Assembly: GCA_045631525.1 (NCBI GenBank)
Contig: JAZQUY010000028.1
Coordinates: 9,878 to 73,877 of the forward strand
Reading direction: 5' to 3'
Length of the DNA stretch: 64,000 nucleotides
DNA from: SIG440 sp045631525
Lineage (GTDB): Bacteria; Bacillota; Clostridia; Monoglobales; Monoglobaceae
Shown here: positions 15,714 through 24,494 of the stretch, one piece after another
Numbering within the stretch: position 1 is the stretch's first letter
Layout: the number at the start of each line of letters is the position of its first letter
Position numbers and translations under genes: made by a program
Notes under the pieces: generated by a model
What the model saw: the letters and a program-made list of their open reading frames with translations, nothing else
Database searches by the model: none
Told to the model about the DNA's origin: nothing

Positions 15714-18401
15714 ATGGCTGAAAGAAAAAAGACTGGTACAACAAAGAAAACGGCGGCTGAAAGAAAACGGGCAGCAAGTCAGGCCCGGGCAAAGACTATG
15801 GCAAAAAAGACCCGTGGCGTTGAAATCAGGGGCATTATTCTGATTGCTCTTGGGCTTTTCCTTGCTACCACTTTCTTTACTGATGCAACCGGTGCATTTG
15901 GGCACTATTTCAAGGAAATCCTTATGGGACTTTTCGGCGGACCCGCGGTTATTTTCTTTGTATTCCTTATCTGGACAGGCATTACGCTGTTTCTTGAAAA
16001 GAAAAGTGGGAAAGCACAATACAAGGTATGGCTGCTTTTTGGGTTTATGGTGGTTGCGTCTGTTATGTGGGCGATTTTCTGTGAAAATACCCAGTGGACT
16101 TATGATAGCTTCATTTCCGGTATAAAGGAAATGTATTCCCGTGGAATTGACGGGGACAGCGGTGTTATTGGCACACTTCTTTGCGTGGGAATTGTAAAGT
16201 GCATCGGTACTGTGGGAACAACAATTTTGTCTGTGGCGCTACTGCTCATTTTGTTTGTGCTTCTTACTGAGGTTTCGATTGAAAAGCTGTTTAAACGGAT
16301 TGCTCTTTGGATTAAAAAGAATAAAGAGAATATTGCAAAAAGCCTTGATGAAGAAATCGATATGGAAATCGAGGAAAAGGCGGACAGCGAAAAGAAGGGC
16401 CTCTTTGGAAGAAAGAAAAATGCTAAAAAGACTGAAAAAGCAGCGGGGAACGAAGCAACTCAAGCTGATGCTATACCTCACAAAAGTCCAAACAGTGATT
16501 ATTTTGATGTTTATTTCAGCGGACAAGCTATTGAAGAGGTAGCAAAATCCACATCGGCGCCAAAGAAACGCTTTAAGTTTGAGGATGAGGCGGACGAAAC
16601 CCAGGAGGCAATCCGTGAGGTTCTTGAGAAACATAGTGCGGAGGATAAGGGTTCTGTTATTTCAGCGGACAGTGGCGGTGGTGTTCTCACCAATCTTCCT
16701 GGGGCAGATGGCACATTCAAGAAAGAAAGTGGTGAGTTTGAACCACCAAGCCTTGTGCAGATGGAGGAAAGGGTTGACCCACTCACTCAGGCGGCGATTG
16801 ACAGCGGTGTCCCCCTTGACCGTGCGGTAGAGGCAGGAAAACGTCTTAGTCAGCAGGAAGTTCAGCAGGTGGCAAACAGTGTTGACGCGGCAGCAAAAGA
16901 AAATATTGAGGCAACAAAGCTTTTGCATTATAAGCTGCCGTCAGTTTATCTTCTGGCAAAACCCAAGCCGAAAACAAAAAGCCGTGCTGAAATAAAGCAC
17001 GAGCTTGAAGATAAGGCGAACAGACTTCTTGAAACTCTGGCGAGCTTCAAGGTGGATGCGAAAATTATAAATATTACCCAAGGTCCGTCGGTCACCAGAT
17101 TTGAGCTTCAGCCGGGGTTTGGAATAAAGGTTTCAAAAATCACGAACCTTGCGGATGATATCGCTCTGAGCCTCGCTGCATCCGGTGTGCGTATTGAGGC
17201 GCCAATCCCGGGTAAATCTGCCATAGGTATTGAAATCCCAAATGAGACACCAAGTCCTGTGCCTATTCGTGAGGTTATTGACAGCGATAAGTTCCGTGAA
17301 TTCAAGTCTAAGACGGCATTTGCTCTGGGTAAGGATATTGCCGGAAACTGTGTTGTTGCAGATATTGCAAACTTTCCACATGTGTTGATTGCGGGTGCTA
17401 CCGGTTCGGGTAAGAGTGTTTGTATAAATTCGCTTATCACAAGTATTTTGTATAAGGCAAAACCAAACGAAGTCAAAATGATAATGGTTGACCCCAAAAT
17501 GGTGGAGCTTGGCGTTTATAACGGAATCCCTCATCTTCTTATCCCTGTTGTTCCCGACCCCAAGCACGCGGCAGGTGCGCTTAACTGGGCTGTTGCTGAA
17601 ATGAAAAATCGTTATCAGCTGATGAAAGACAACAAGGTGAGAAATCTTATGGGTTACAACGAGCTTATGGAGGAAATGGGTACGCCTGAAAACAAGTTGC
17701 CGGAGATTGTTATAATAATTGACGAGCTTGCGGACCTTATGCTTGCTGCCAAAAATGAGGTTGAAGATGCAATAAATAGCTTGGCGGCACTTGCAAGAGC
17801 TGCCGGAATGTATCTTGTAATTGCAACCCAAAGGCCGTCAGTCGATGTTATTACCGGTGTAATCAAGGCGAACGTTCCGTCGAGAATTTCTTTTGCGGTA
17901 TCGTCTCAGGTGGACAGCCGTACTATCCTTGATAGTATGGGGGCTGAAAAGCTTCTTGGAAAGGGCGATATGCTTTATGCGCCAAGGGGTGCGGTGAAAC
18001 CCATAAGAATTCAAGGTAACTTCTTGTCGGACGAAGAAATTGAAGGAATTATTTCATATATAAAGAAACAGTATGAAGCGGTGTATGATGAAAGCATACT
18101 TGAACATATTGAAAGAGAGCAGGAAAGCAGCGATGACAGCAGCGATGATGACAGCCACACACGAAGCGGTGAAAAGGACGAGCTTTTCTGGAAGGCTGCT
18201 GAGCTTGCTTTTGAATCAGGTCAGGCGTCCGTTGCTATGCTTCAAAGGAAGTATAAAGTGGGCTATCAGAGGGCGGCAAGAATTATTGACCAGCTTGAGG
18301 AAAACAGAATTATTGGTCCTTATGAGGGTACAAAACCTCGCCAGGTGCTGATAAGCCGCGCAGAGCTCAATGAAATGATGATGAATAATTCTGACAGATA
18401 G
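15714..18401 (+). CDS. ftsK: DNA translocase FtsK/SpoIIIE
   Basis: This septum-localised, hexameric ATP-driven pump moves chromosomal DNA through closing division or sporulation septa. It has 895 residues. The N-terminal part has about four membrane segments (residues 40-190), followed by a charged linker of low complexity (about 200-400). The motor has Walker A GATGSGKS near residue 561 and Walker B IVIIIDELADLM near residue 665. The C-terminal winged-helix gamma domain, which reads oriented KOPS/SRS sequences, lies around residues 820-885 (YKVGYQRAARIIDQLE). In a spore-former it may serve the SpoIIIE role. The ribosome binding site is weak (GGTGGTG). Confidence 0.94.
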   Translation: MAERKKTGTTKKTAAERKRAASQARAKTMAKKTRGVEIRGIILIALGLFLATTFFTDATGAFGHYFKEILMGLFGGPAVIFFVFLIWTGITLFLEKKSGKAQYKVWLLFGFMVVASVMWAIFCENTQWTYDSFISGIKEMYSRGIDGDSGVIGTLLCVGIVKCIGTVGTTILSVALLLILFVLLTEVSIEKLFKRIALWIKKNKENIAKSLDEEIDMEIEEKADSEKKGLFGRKKNAKKTEKAAGNEATQADAIPHKSPNSDYFDVYFSGQAIEEVAKSTSAPKKRFKFEDEADETQEAIREVLEKHSAEDKGSVISADSGGGVLTNLPGADGTFKKESGEFEPPSLVQMEERVDPLTQAAIDSGVPLDRAVEAGKRLSQQEVQQVANSVDAAAKENIEATKLLHYKLPSVYLLAKPKPKTKSRAEIKHELEDKANRLLETLASFKVDAKIINITQGPSVTRFELQPGFGIKVSKITNLADDIALSLAASGVRIEAPIPGKSAIGIEIPNETPSPVPIREVIDSDKFREFKSKTAFALGKDIAGNCVVADIANFPHVLIAGATGSGKSVCINSLITSILYKAKPNEVKMIMVDPKMVELGVYNGIPHLLIPVVPDPKHAAGALNWAVAEMKNRYQLMKDNKVRNLMGYNELMEEMGTPENKLPEIVIIIDELADLMLAAKNEVEDAINSLAALARAAGMYLVIATQRPSVDVITGVIKANVPSRISFAVSSQVDSRTILDSMGAEKLLGKGDMLYAPRGAVKPIRIQGNFLSDEEIEGIISYIKKQYEAVYDESILEHIEREQESSDDSSDDDSHTRSGEKDELFWKAAELAFESGQASVAMLQRKYKVGYQRAARIIDQLEENRIIGPYEGTKPRQVLISRAELNEMMMNNSDR

Positions 18402-18504
18402 TGGAAACAATCATAAAAAGCCCCACTTTACTGTGCATTTGGTTCAAAACGGGTGTCTTAAAATTGTGAAAAGTCACAAAAATATAAAAAAATACAGAAA
18501 ACTA

Positions 18505-18533
18505 TGGAAATTTATAAAATAATGTAGTAAAAT
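18505..18533 (+). promoter_or_regulatory. Sigma-A promoter for HU gene
   Basis: TGGAAA, a 17-base spacer and TAAAAT (18528-18533). The bases before the -10 box, TGTAGTAAAAT, are identical to those of the tuf promoter at 23110-23120. Confidence 0.65.
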
Positions 18534-18593
18534 ATAAAAAACATTATTATTACATTTAAATATTTTATATTTAAAGAAAAGGAGTTTTTAAAA

Positions 18594-18869
18594 ATGAACA
18601 AGACAGAATTGATTTCAGCAATGGCTGAAAAAGCAAATCTTTCAAAGAAAGACGCAGAAGCTGCTCTTAACGCTTTTGTTTGCGCAGTAGAAGGCGCTCT
18701 CGCAAAGGGCGACAAAGTTCAGTTGGTTGGCTTCGGCGGATTCGAAGTTAGAGAAAGAGCTGCAAGAACAGGCAGAAATCCCCAGACAGGCGCTGAAATG
18801 AAGATTGCTGCTGCTAAAGTTCCTACTTTCAAGGCAGGCAAAGCTCTTAAAGACCTTATCAACAAATAA
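18594..18869 (+). CDS. hup: HU family DNA-binding protein
   Basis: HU is an abundant histone-like homodimer that bends and wraps DNA. At 91 residues it is full length, with the signature GFGGFEVRERAARTGRNPQTG around residues 46-66 that forms the DNA-binding arms. The start follows AAAGGAG. It is monocistronic, with its own promoter and a strong terminator. The A+T-rich leader at 18540-18580 has a small inverted repeat (TTTAAATAT/ATATTTAAA). Confidence 0.96.
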   Translation: MNKTELISAMAEKANLSKKDAEAALNAFVCAVEGALAKGDKVQLVGFGGFEVRERAARTGRNPQTGAEMKIAAAKVPTFKAGKALKDLINK

Positions 18870-18890
18870 TAAAGTCAAAAAAGCTTGAAA

Positions 18891-18915
18891 AGAACGCCTT
18901 TGGGCGTTCTTTTTG
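18891..18915 (+). terminator. Terminator after HU gene
   Basis: AGAACGCC pairs with GGCGTTCT across a TTTG loop and is followed by TTTT. Confidence 0.9.
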
Positions 18916-18951
18916 CGTGTTTTATATTTTTTGAAAAAGGAGGTATTTGTT

Positions 18952-19206
18952 GTGAAAAGTTATTCGTACAAAACCCGGGGAACGTGCTCAAGAGAAATTC
19001 ATTTTGACATAGACGCTGGTGTTGTTAAAAACGTACGGTTTGTTATGGGCTGTATGGGAAATACTCAAGGCGTAGCAAGGCTTGTGGAAGGGATGACAGT
19101 TGATGAAGCTATCTCAAGACTTTCGGGGATAGATTGTGGCGGACGGGGAACATCCTGTCCTGACCAGCTGGCAAAGGCACTTACTGCTGCAAAAGAGGCA
19201 GAATAA
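18952..19206 (+). CDS. TSCPD-domain protein, small (84 aa)
   Basis: This short protein matches the TSCPD family, a domain that also occurs at the C terminus of some ribonucleotide reductases, with the eponymous motif in GGRGTSCPDQL near residue 67. Free-standing copies are common in Clostridia and their function is not established. The GTG at 18952 is the likely start, because a perfect AAGGAGGT lies 7 bases upstream; starts further upstream would lie in the HU terminator. Its four Cys residues (one near the N terminus, one in MGCMGN, one before GGRG, one in TSCPD) could bind a metal, which is my inference. Confidence 0.8.
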   Translation: MKSYSYKTRGTCSREIHFDIDAGVVKNVRFVMGCMGNTQGVARLVEGMTVDEAISRLSGIDCGGRGTSCPDQLAKALTAAKEAE

Positions 19207-19292
19207 TACCGATTTGACGAATTGTAAAAAGTCAGGGGTTTAAAGCCACAATAAATTGTGAAAAATTTTAAAATAAATCATATATGTAGTAC

Positions 19293-19321
19293 TTGACAAA
19301 TGGATTTAAACTTGGTACAAT
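19293..19321 (+). promoter_or_regulatory. Sigma-A promoter of the str operon
   Basis: TTGACA, a 17-base spacer and TACAAT (19316-19321). Transcription near 19328 gives a leader of about 70 bases with a weak hairpin (GGATAGT with ACTATTCC). Confidence 0.85.
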
Positions 19322-19395
19322 AAGATGTATTTTTAATATTGGGATAGTGCGGTATTTTGACTATTCCGGCAGGCAAAACTGCAAAGGTGAAAAAA

Positions 19396-19641
19396 ATGGA
19401 AAGAATAAAAACGAGTACTCACGTTGTGGGACTCAAACAGACCAAAAAGGCTATTGAGGCAGGCAGGGCAGAACTTGTGTTTGTTGCAAGAGATGCTGAC
19501 AGCCATGTAGTTTTTCCCCTCGAGAGACTTTGCGACGAAAAAAATGTTGCGGTGGTTTATGTCAACAATATGAAAGAGCTTGGGAAGGCTTGTCACGTTG
19601 AAGTTCCCACTGCGGTTGCTACTATTGTTAAAGACGCATAA
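19396..19641 (+). CDS. L7Ae/L30e/S12e/Gadd45-fold protein, YbxF-like
   Basis: This 81-residue kink-turn-binding-type protein belongs to the L7Ae-like group (YbxF and YlxQ in Bacillus), which binds k-turn RNA in vitro. Its cellular role is not settled. The family core VVGLKQTKKAIEAGRAELVFVARDAD starts near residue 9, followed by the conserved PTAVATIV tail. The start at 19396 is preceded by AAAGGTGA with a 5-base spacer; a reading from further upstream would add an unlikely extension. As in Bacillus, it sits directly ahead of rpsL as first gene of the str operon. Confidence 0.88.
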   Translation: MERIKTSTHVVGLKQTKKAIEAGRAELVFVARDADSHVVFPLERLCDEKNVAVVYVNNMKELGKACHVEVPTAVATIVKDA

Positions 19642-19697
19642 TCTGCGTTTTTATATGGGCTTTGCCCACCTATATTATATACAGGAGGTGAAAATAA

Positions 19698-20117
19698 TTG
19701 CCAACATTTAACCAGCTTGTTAAGAAAGGCAGACAGACTGCGGAAAAGAAATACACTGCTCCGGCTCTTCTCAAAGGCTTCAACACCATTAAGAAGAAAT
19801 ATACCGATCAGGATTCTCCGCAAAAGCGTGGTGTTTGTACTTCTGTTAGAACTATGACACCTAAAAAGCCTAACTCAGCACTTAGAAAAGTTGCCAGAGT
19901 TCGTCTTACAAATGGTATCGAAGTTTCTGCTTATATTCCCGGTATTGGTCACAATCTCCAGGAACATAGCGTAGTGCTTATCCGTGGCGGAAGAGTTAAG
20001 GACCTCCCTGGTGTTCGTTATCACATTATCCGTGGTACACTTGATACTCAGGGCGTTCAGAAACGTAATCAGTCAAGATCCAAGTACGGAGCTAAGAGAC
20101 CTAAAGAAGGTAAGTAA
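19698..20117 (+). CDS. rpsL: 30S ribosomal protein S12
   Basis: S12 lines the decoding centre. The 139-residue sequence includes the conserved TPKKPNSALRKVARV and RGGRVKDLPGVRYH blocks. Both Lys positions that mutate to streptomycin resistance are wild type. The start is TTG, fixed by AGGAGGTGA at 19683-19691 and by the conserved N terminus PTFNQLVKKGR. A small hairpin (TGGGC TTT GCCCA) lies between the L7Ae-like gene and rpsL. Confidence 0.98.
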   Translation: MPTFNQLVKKGRQTAEKKYTAPALLKGFNTIKKKYTDQDSPQKRGVCTSVRTMTPKKPNSALRKVARVRLTNGIEVSAYIPGIGHNLQEHSVVLIRGGRVKDLPGVRYHIIRGTLDTQGVQKRNQSRSKYGAKRPKEGK

Positions 20118-20282
20118 GACAAAAATTTTAGTATGAAAATTACTTTATAGTGCGTATTACTATTTTATATATAAAAGACGGCACGTCTTTGGCAATAATA
20201 TGTAGTACAGCACTAGCAGTATCCAATTTGGGTATTGAGTACCTGTGGATAGCATTTACCACAAAGAATGGAGGGAAGATAA
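20118..20282 (+). promoter_or_regulatory. Structured rpsL-rpsG spacer, possible S7 regulatory region
   Basis: This gap of 165 bases is long for the str operon. It contains a hairpin AAAGACG GCA CGTCTTT near 20175-20191 and a second possible stem GTGG...CCAC at about 20246-20263, just ahead of the rpsG ribosome binding site GGAGGG. In E. coli, S7 represses its own operon by binding the S12-S7 spacer. By analogy this could be a regulatory region, but I cannot match it to a defined S7 site. Confidence 0.35.
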
Positions 20283-20753
20283 GTGCCAAGAAAAGGACAT
20301 ATTGCACGCCGTGATGTGCTGCCGGATCCTATGTACAACAGCAAAACTGTTACACGTCTTATAAACAACATCATGCTTGACGGTAAGAAAGGTGTTGCTC
20401 AGGCTATTGTTTATGATGCATTCGATATCATAAAGGAAAAGACAGGCAAAGACCCTGTTGAAGTGTTTGAGGAAGCTATGAATGCCGTTATGCCTGTTCT
20501 CGAAGTTAAGGCAAGACGTGTTGGTGGTGCAAACTACCAGGTTCCGATTGAAGTTAGAGCTGAAAGAAGAGAGACTTTGGGTCTTCGTTGGATTACTCTT
20601 TATGCAAGACAGAGAAACGAAAGAACAATGGCTGAAAGACTCGCAAACGAGCTCATGGACGCAATCAACAGCACAGGTGGTGCATTCAAAAAGAAAGAAG
20701 ACACACACAAAATGGCAGAAGCGAATAAGGCATTCGCTCACTTCCGCTGGTAG
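20283..20753 (+). CDS. rpsG: 30S ribosomal protein S7
   Basis: S7 nucleates assembly of the 30S head domain by binding 16S rRNA. The 156-residue protein is complete, starting PRKGHIARR after a GTG start codon that follows GGAGGG by 6 bases. The signature DPMYNSKTVTRLINNIMLDG lies near residue 16. It is the third gene of the str operon, preceded by a 165-base structured spacer and followed by a palindromic element. Confidence 0.98.
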   Translation: MPRKGHIARRDVLPDPMYNSKTVTRLINNIMLDGKKGVAQAIVYDAFDIIKEKTGKDPVEVFEEAMNAVMPVLEVKARRVGGANYQVPIEVRAERRETLGLRWITLYARQRNERTMAERLANELMDAINSTGGAFKKKEDTHKMAEANKAFAHFRW

Positions 20754-20762
20754 TATTGCTTT

Positions 20763-20872
20763 GAAAATCGCCTCATCTTCGGCAAATGTGCTCAATGTTG
20801 AAAAATGCTCACGTATATTATATACGCTCCGCTTTTTCACATTTCGCATTCACCAAATCTAAGGCAATTTTC
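20763..20872. repeat. Palindromic element between rpsG and fusA
   Basis: A long imperfect hairpin. GAAAATCGCC (20763-20772) pairs with GGCAATTTTC (20863-20872), GCAAATGTG with CACATTTCGC, and GTTGAAAAATGC with GCTTTTTCAC. At the apex CGTATA and TATACG flank a TTA loop near 20811-20825. A separate small hairpin (CGAAAA/TTTTCG) follows at 20889-20905. There is no T-run after the long stem. It resembles a mobile palindromic repeat or a folded mRNA spacer. Confidence 0.6.
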
Positions 20873-20943
20873 TTTGCACTACAAAATAGCGAAAAGCCAA
20901 TTTTCGATTTTAATTTAACACTTATGTGTTGAAAGGAGTTACT

Positions 20944-23055
20944 ATGGGTAGAGCGTATTCGCTTGAAAGAACAAGAAATATCGGTATCATGGCTCACATC
21001 GATGCCGGAAAGACTACTACTTCAGAACGTATCTTGTATTATACAGGTATTAACCATAAACTTGGTGAAACCCACGAAGGCGGCGCGACCATGGACTGGA
21101 TGGCTCAGGAACAGGAGCGTGGTATTACAATTACCTCTGCTGCTACAACCTGCTTCTGGGAACCAAAAGAAGGCCCTTATGCGGGACAAAAGCACAGAAT
21201 CAATCTTATTGATACTCCCGGACACGTTGACTTCACTGTTGAAGTTCAGCGTTCACTGAGAGTTCTTGACGGTTCTGTTACTGTTATGTGCGCTAAGGGT
21301 GGTGTTGAACCCCAGTCAGAAACAGTTTGGCGTCAGGCTGATGAATACAAGGTTCCACGTATGATATTTGTTAACAAAATGGATATCATGGGTGCAGACT
21401 TCTATAACGTAGTAAACATGATTCGTGAAAGACTCAATGCTAACGGTGTTCCGATTCAGCTTCCTATCGGTGCTGAAGACACATTTGTTGGTATCATTGA
21501 TCTTATGAACATGGAAGCCGAGATTTATGATGATGAACTCGGTAACAACTATCACAAAGATTCTATTCCTGCTGACATGATGGACAAGGCTCAGGAATAC
21601 CACGACAAGATGGTTGAAGCTATTTGTGAAACCGACGAAGAACTTCTCGAGAAGTTCTTTGGTGGTGAAGAAATTACTGTTGATGAACTCAAAGCTGCAC
21701 TTCGCCGTGCAACCATCAACAACGAGATTGTGCCTGTTCTTTGCGGAACAGCGTACAGAAATAAGGGCGTTCAGTTGCTTCTTGATGCAGTTATTGAATA
21801 TATGCCCGCACCAACAGATGTTCCTAACATCAAGGGTGTAAATCCTGACACAGAAGAAGACGATGAAAGACCATCATCCGATGATGCACCTTTCTCAGCT
21901 CTTGCGTTCAAGATTGCTACAGACCCGTTTGTTGGTAAGATTTGTTTCTTCCGTGTATATTCAGGTACACTTGAAAAGGGTTCACACGTTCTCAACTCCT
22001 GCAAAGGCAAGCGTGAACGTATAGGTAGAATTCTTCAGATGCACGCAAACCACAGAGAAGACCTTGATATAGTTTATTCAGGTGACATTGCTGCGGCAGT
22101 TGGTCTCCAGAATACAACAACAGGTGAAACTCTTTGTGACGAAAAGCATCCTATCGTTCTTGAATCAATGAACTTCCCTGAACCGGTTATCCGTGTGGCT
22201 ATTGAGCCCAAGACAAAAGCTGGTCAGGAAAAGATGGGTATCGCTCTTGCAAAACTTGCAGAAGAAGACCCAACATTCAAGACATATACAGATGAAGAAA
22301 CAGGACAGACAATCATCGCAGGTATGGGTGAGCTTCACCTTGAAATCATTGTTGACAGACTCTTGCGTGAATTTAAGGTTGAAGCAAACGTTGGTGAACC
22401 TCAGGTTTCTTATCGTGAAGCGTTCAGAAAAGCTGTTGACGTTGACCACAAGTATGCTCGTCAGTCAGGTGGTAAAGGTCAGTACGGACACGTTCTTGTT
22501 AAGTTTGAACCCCTGGGCGAAGGCGAAGGTTATATCTTCGAAAACAAGGTTGTCGGCGGTGCTGTTCCTAAGGAATATATCCCCGCTGTTGACGCTGGTA
22601 TCCAGAGCGCTATGCTCAATGGTGTTCTTGCAGGCTACAACGTAGTTGACCTTAAGGCTACACTTTATGATGGTTCATACCACGAAGTTGACTCTTCTGA
22701 AATGGCGTTTAAGATTGCTGCTTCAATGGCATTCAAAGAAGCTATGAGAAAGTCAGACCCTGTGCTCAAAGAACCTATTATGCTTGTTAACGTAATTACA
22801 CCTGATGATTATCTTGGATTTGTTATCGGTGACCTTAGCTCAAGACGTGGTATGATTAAATGCCAGGAATCACGTAGCGGCGGTGTTACTCAGGTAACAG
22901 CTGATGTTCCCCTTTCGGAAATGTTCGGTTATGCAACTGTTCTCCGCTCAGGAACACAGGGCCGTGGACAGTATTCAATGGAACCATCACATTACAGTGA
23001 AGTTCCCAAGTCTGTTCAGGACAAGATTATCAGCGCCAGAACAAGTGGCGAATAA
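20944..23055 (+). CDS. fusA: Elongation factor G
   Basis: EF-G is the GTPase that drives translocation on the ribosome and helps recycling. The 703-residue protein has G1 AHIDAGKTTTSERIL near residue 19, G3 DTPGHVDFT near residue 87 and G4 NKMD near residue 141, followed by domains II-V. The domain IV loop motif SGGKGQYGHV is present near residue 510. The ATG at 20944 is set by AAAGGAG 5 bases upstream. It is standard EF-G rather than a TetM-type or EF-G2 paralogue, judging from its str operon position and length. Confidence 0.98.
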   Translation: MGRAYSLERTRNIGIMAHIDAGKTTTSERILYYTGINHKLGETHEGGATMDWMAQEQERGITITSAATTCFWEPKEGPYAGQKHRINLIDTPGHVDFTVEVQRSLRVLDGSVTVMCAKGGVEPQSETVWRQADEYKVPRMIFVNKMDIMGADFYNVVNMIRERLNANGVPIQLPIGAEDTFVGIIDLMNMEAEIYDDELGNNYHKDSIPADMMDKAQEYHDKMVEAICETDEELLEKFFGGEEITVDELKAALRRATINNEIVPVLCGTAYRNKGVQLLLDAVIEYMPAPTDVPNIKGVNPDTEEDDERPSSDDAPFSALAFKIATDPFVGKICFFRVYSGTLEKGSHVLNSCKGKRERIGRILQMHANHREDLDIVYSGDIAAAVGLQNTTTGETLCDEKHPIVLESMNFPEPVIRVAIEPKTKAGQEKMGIALAKLAEEDPTFKTYTDEETGQTIIAGMGELHLEIIVDRLLREFKVEANVGEPQVSYREAFRKAVDVDHKYARQSGGKGQYGHVLVKFEPLGEGEGYIFENKVVGGAVPKEYIPAVDAGIQSAMLNGVLAGYNVVDLKATLYDGSYHEVDSSEMAFKIAASMAFKEAMRKSDPVLKEPIMLVNVITPDDYLGFVIGDLSSRRGMIKCQESRSGGVTQVTADVPLSEMFGYATVLRSGTQGRGQYSMEPSHYSEVPKSVQDKIISARTSGE

Positions 23056-23091
23056 TTGTACAGATTTTTAGAACTTTTTTCAAAAAAGCTA

Positions 23092-23120
23092 TTGAAAACT
23101 GTGCAAAATTGTAGTAAAAT
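23092..23120 (+). promoter_or_regulatory. Internal sigma-A promoter for tuf
   Basis: TTGAAA, a 17-base spacer and TAAAAT (23115-23120). It would let tuf be transcribed in excess of the rest of the str operon. Confidence 0.75.
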
Positions 23121-23166
23121 AATAAACAGTAAATAATTAACTTATATAAGTTAGGAGGAACTAATA

Positions 23167-24369
23167 ATGGCAAAAGCTAAATATGAAAGAACCAAACCCC
23201 ATGTTAACATTGGTACAATCGGCCACGTTGACCATGGTAAAACAACTCTTACTGCTGCAATCACAAAGGTGCTTGCTCTTGACGGTAAGGCTCAGTTCGA
23301 AGCTTACGATATGATCGACAAAGCTCCGGAAGAAAGAGAAAGAGGTATCACAATCTCTACTGCTCACGTTGAATACGAAACAGAAGCTCGTCACTATGCA
23401 CACGTTGACTGCCCCGGACATGCTGACTACGTTAAGAACATGATCACTGGTGCAGCTCAGATGGACGGTGCTATCCTCGTTGTTTCTTCAGCTGATGGTC
23501 CTATGCCTCAGACAAGAGAACACATCCTTCTTTCACGTCAGGTTGGCGTTCCGAAGATTGTTGTTTTCATGAACAAGGTTGACCAGGTTGATGACCCCGA
23601 ACTTCTCGAACTCGTTGAAATGGAAATCCGTGACCTTCTCTCTGAATACGAATTCCCGGGTGATGAGATCCCGATCGTTAAGGGCTCAGGTCTTGCAGTT
23701 CTTGAATCTGCTTCAACAGATCCTTCAGCTCCTGAATATGCTTGCATTAAGGAACTTATGGATGCAGTAGATGCTTATATTCCTACACCTGAAAGAAAGA
23801 GCGATCTTCCTTTCCTTATGCCTGTTGAAGACGTATTCTCAATCACAGGCCGTGGTACAGTTGCGACAGGTAGAGTTGAAAGAGGTACTCTTAACCTTTC
23901 TGACGAAGTTGAAATCGTTGGTCTTTCTGACGAATCAAGAAAGGTTGTTGTTACAGGTATCGAAATGTTCAGAAAGCTTCTTGATTCAGCTGAAGCTGGT
24001 GACAACATCGGTGCTCTTCTCCGTGGTGTTCAGAGAAACGAAATCGAAAGAGGACAGGTTCTTGCAAAACCCGGTACAATTAACCCCCACACAAAGTTCA
24101 AGGGTGAAGTTTACGTTCTTACTAAGGAAGAAGGCGGTCGTCATACACCTTTCTTTACAAACTACAGACCTCAGTTCTATTTCAGAACAACTGACGTTAC
24201 AGGTGTTGTAAACCTTCCAGCAGCCACAGAAATGTGTATGCCTGGTGACAACGTTACAATGACTGTTGAACTTACAACAACAATCGCTGTTGAAGAAGGT
24301 CTTCGTTTCGCTATCCGCGAAGGCGGCCGTACAGTTGGTTCAGGCGTTGTTACTGAAATCATTGAGTAA
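23167..24369 (+). CDS. tuf: Elongation factor Tu
   Basis: EF-Tu delivers aminoacyl-tRNA to the ribosome. The 400-residue protein has G1 GHVDHGKTTLT near residue 19, G3 DCPGHADYVKNM near residue 82 and G4 NKVD, followed by intact beta-barrel domains II and III. Codon choice is strongly biased, as expected for a very highly expressed gene. It has its own promoter and GGAGG-type ribosome binding site, and is closed by two terminator-like hairpins. No second tuf copy is in the window. Confidence 0.98.
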   Translation: MAKAKYERTKPHVNIGTIGHVDHGKTTLTAAITKVLALDGKAQFEAYDMIDKAPEERERGITISTAHVEYETEARHYAHVDCPGHADYVKNMITGAAQMDGAILVVSSADGPMPQTREHILLSRQVGVPKIVVFMNKVDQVDDPELLELVEMEIRDLLSEYEFPGDEIPIVKGSGLAVLESASTDPSAPEYACIKELMDAVDAYIPTPERKSDLPFLMPVEDVFSITGRGTVATGRVERGTLNLSDEVEIVGLSDESRKVVVTGIEMFRKLLDSAEAGDNIGALLRGVQRNEIERGQVLAKPGTINPHTKFKGEVYVLTKEEGGRHTPFFTNYRPQFYFRTTDVTGVVNLPAATEMCMPGDNVTMTVELTTTIAVEEGLRFAIREGGRTVGSGVVTEIIE

Positions 24370-24391
24370 TAATAGCTTAAACGCTTATAAA

Positions 24392-24420
24392 AATGGTCAT
24401 CGAAAGATGACCATTTTTTG
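24392..24420 (+). terminator. Terminator after tuf (first)
   Basis: AATGGTCATC pairs with GATGACCATT across a GAAA tetraloop and is followed by a run of T. Confidence 0.92.
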
Positions 24421-24457
24421 TTTGAATTGTGCATATATCCGTTTAAGATTATTAGCT

Positions 24458-24494
24458 CCCAAACACAAGATATTGTGTTTGGGGTGCTTTTTTT
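24458..24494 (+). terminator. Terminator-like hairpin containing an NrdR-box-like palindrome
   Basis: CCCAAACACAA pairs with TTGTGTTTGGG, followed by GTGC and seven T. The stem also contains ACACAAGATATTGTGT, a 15 of 16 match to the palindrome ACACAATATATTGTGT. A terminator is the simpler reading. Confidence 0.7.
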
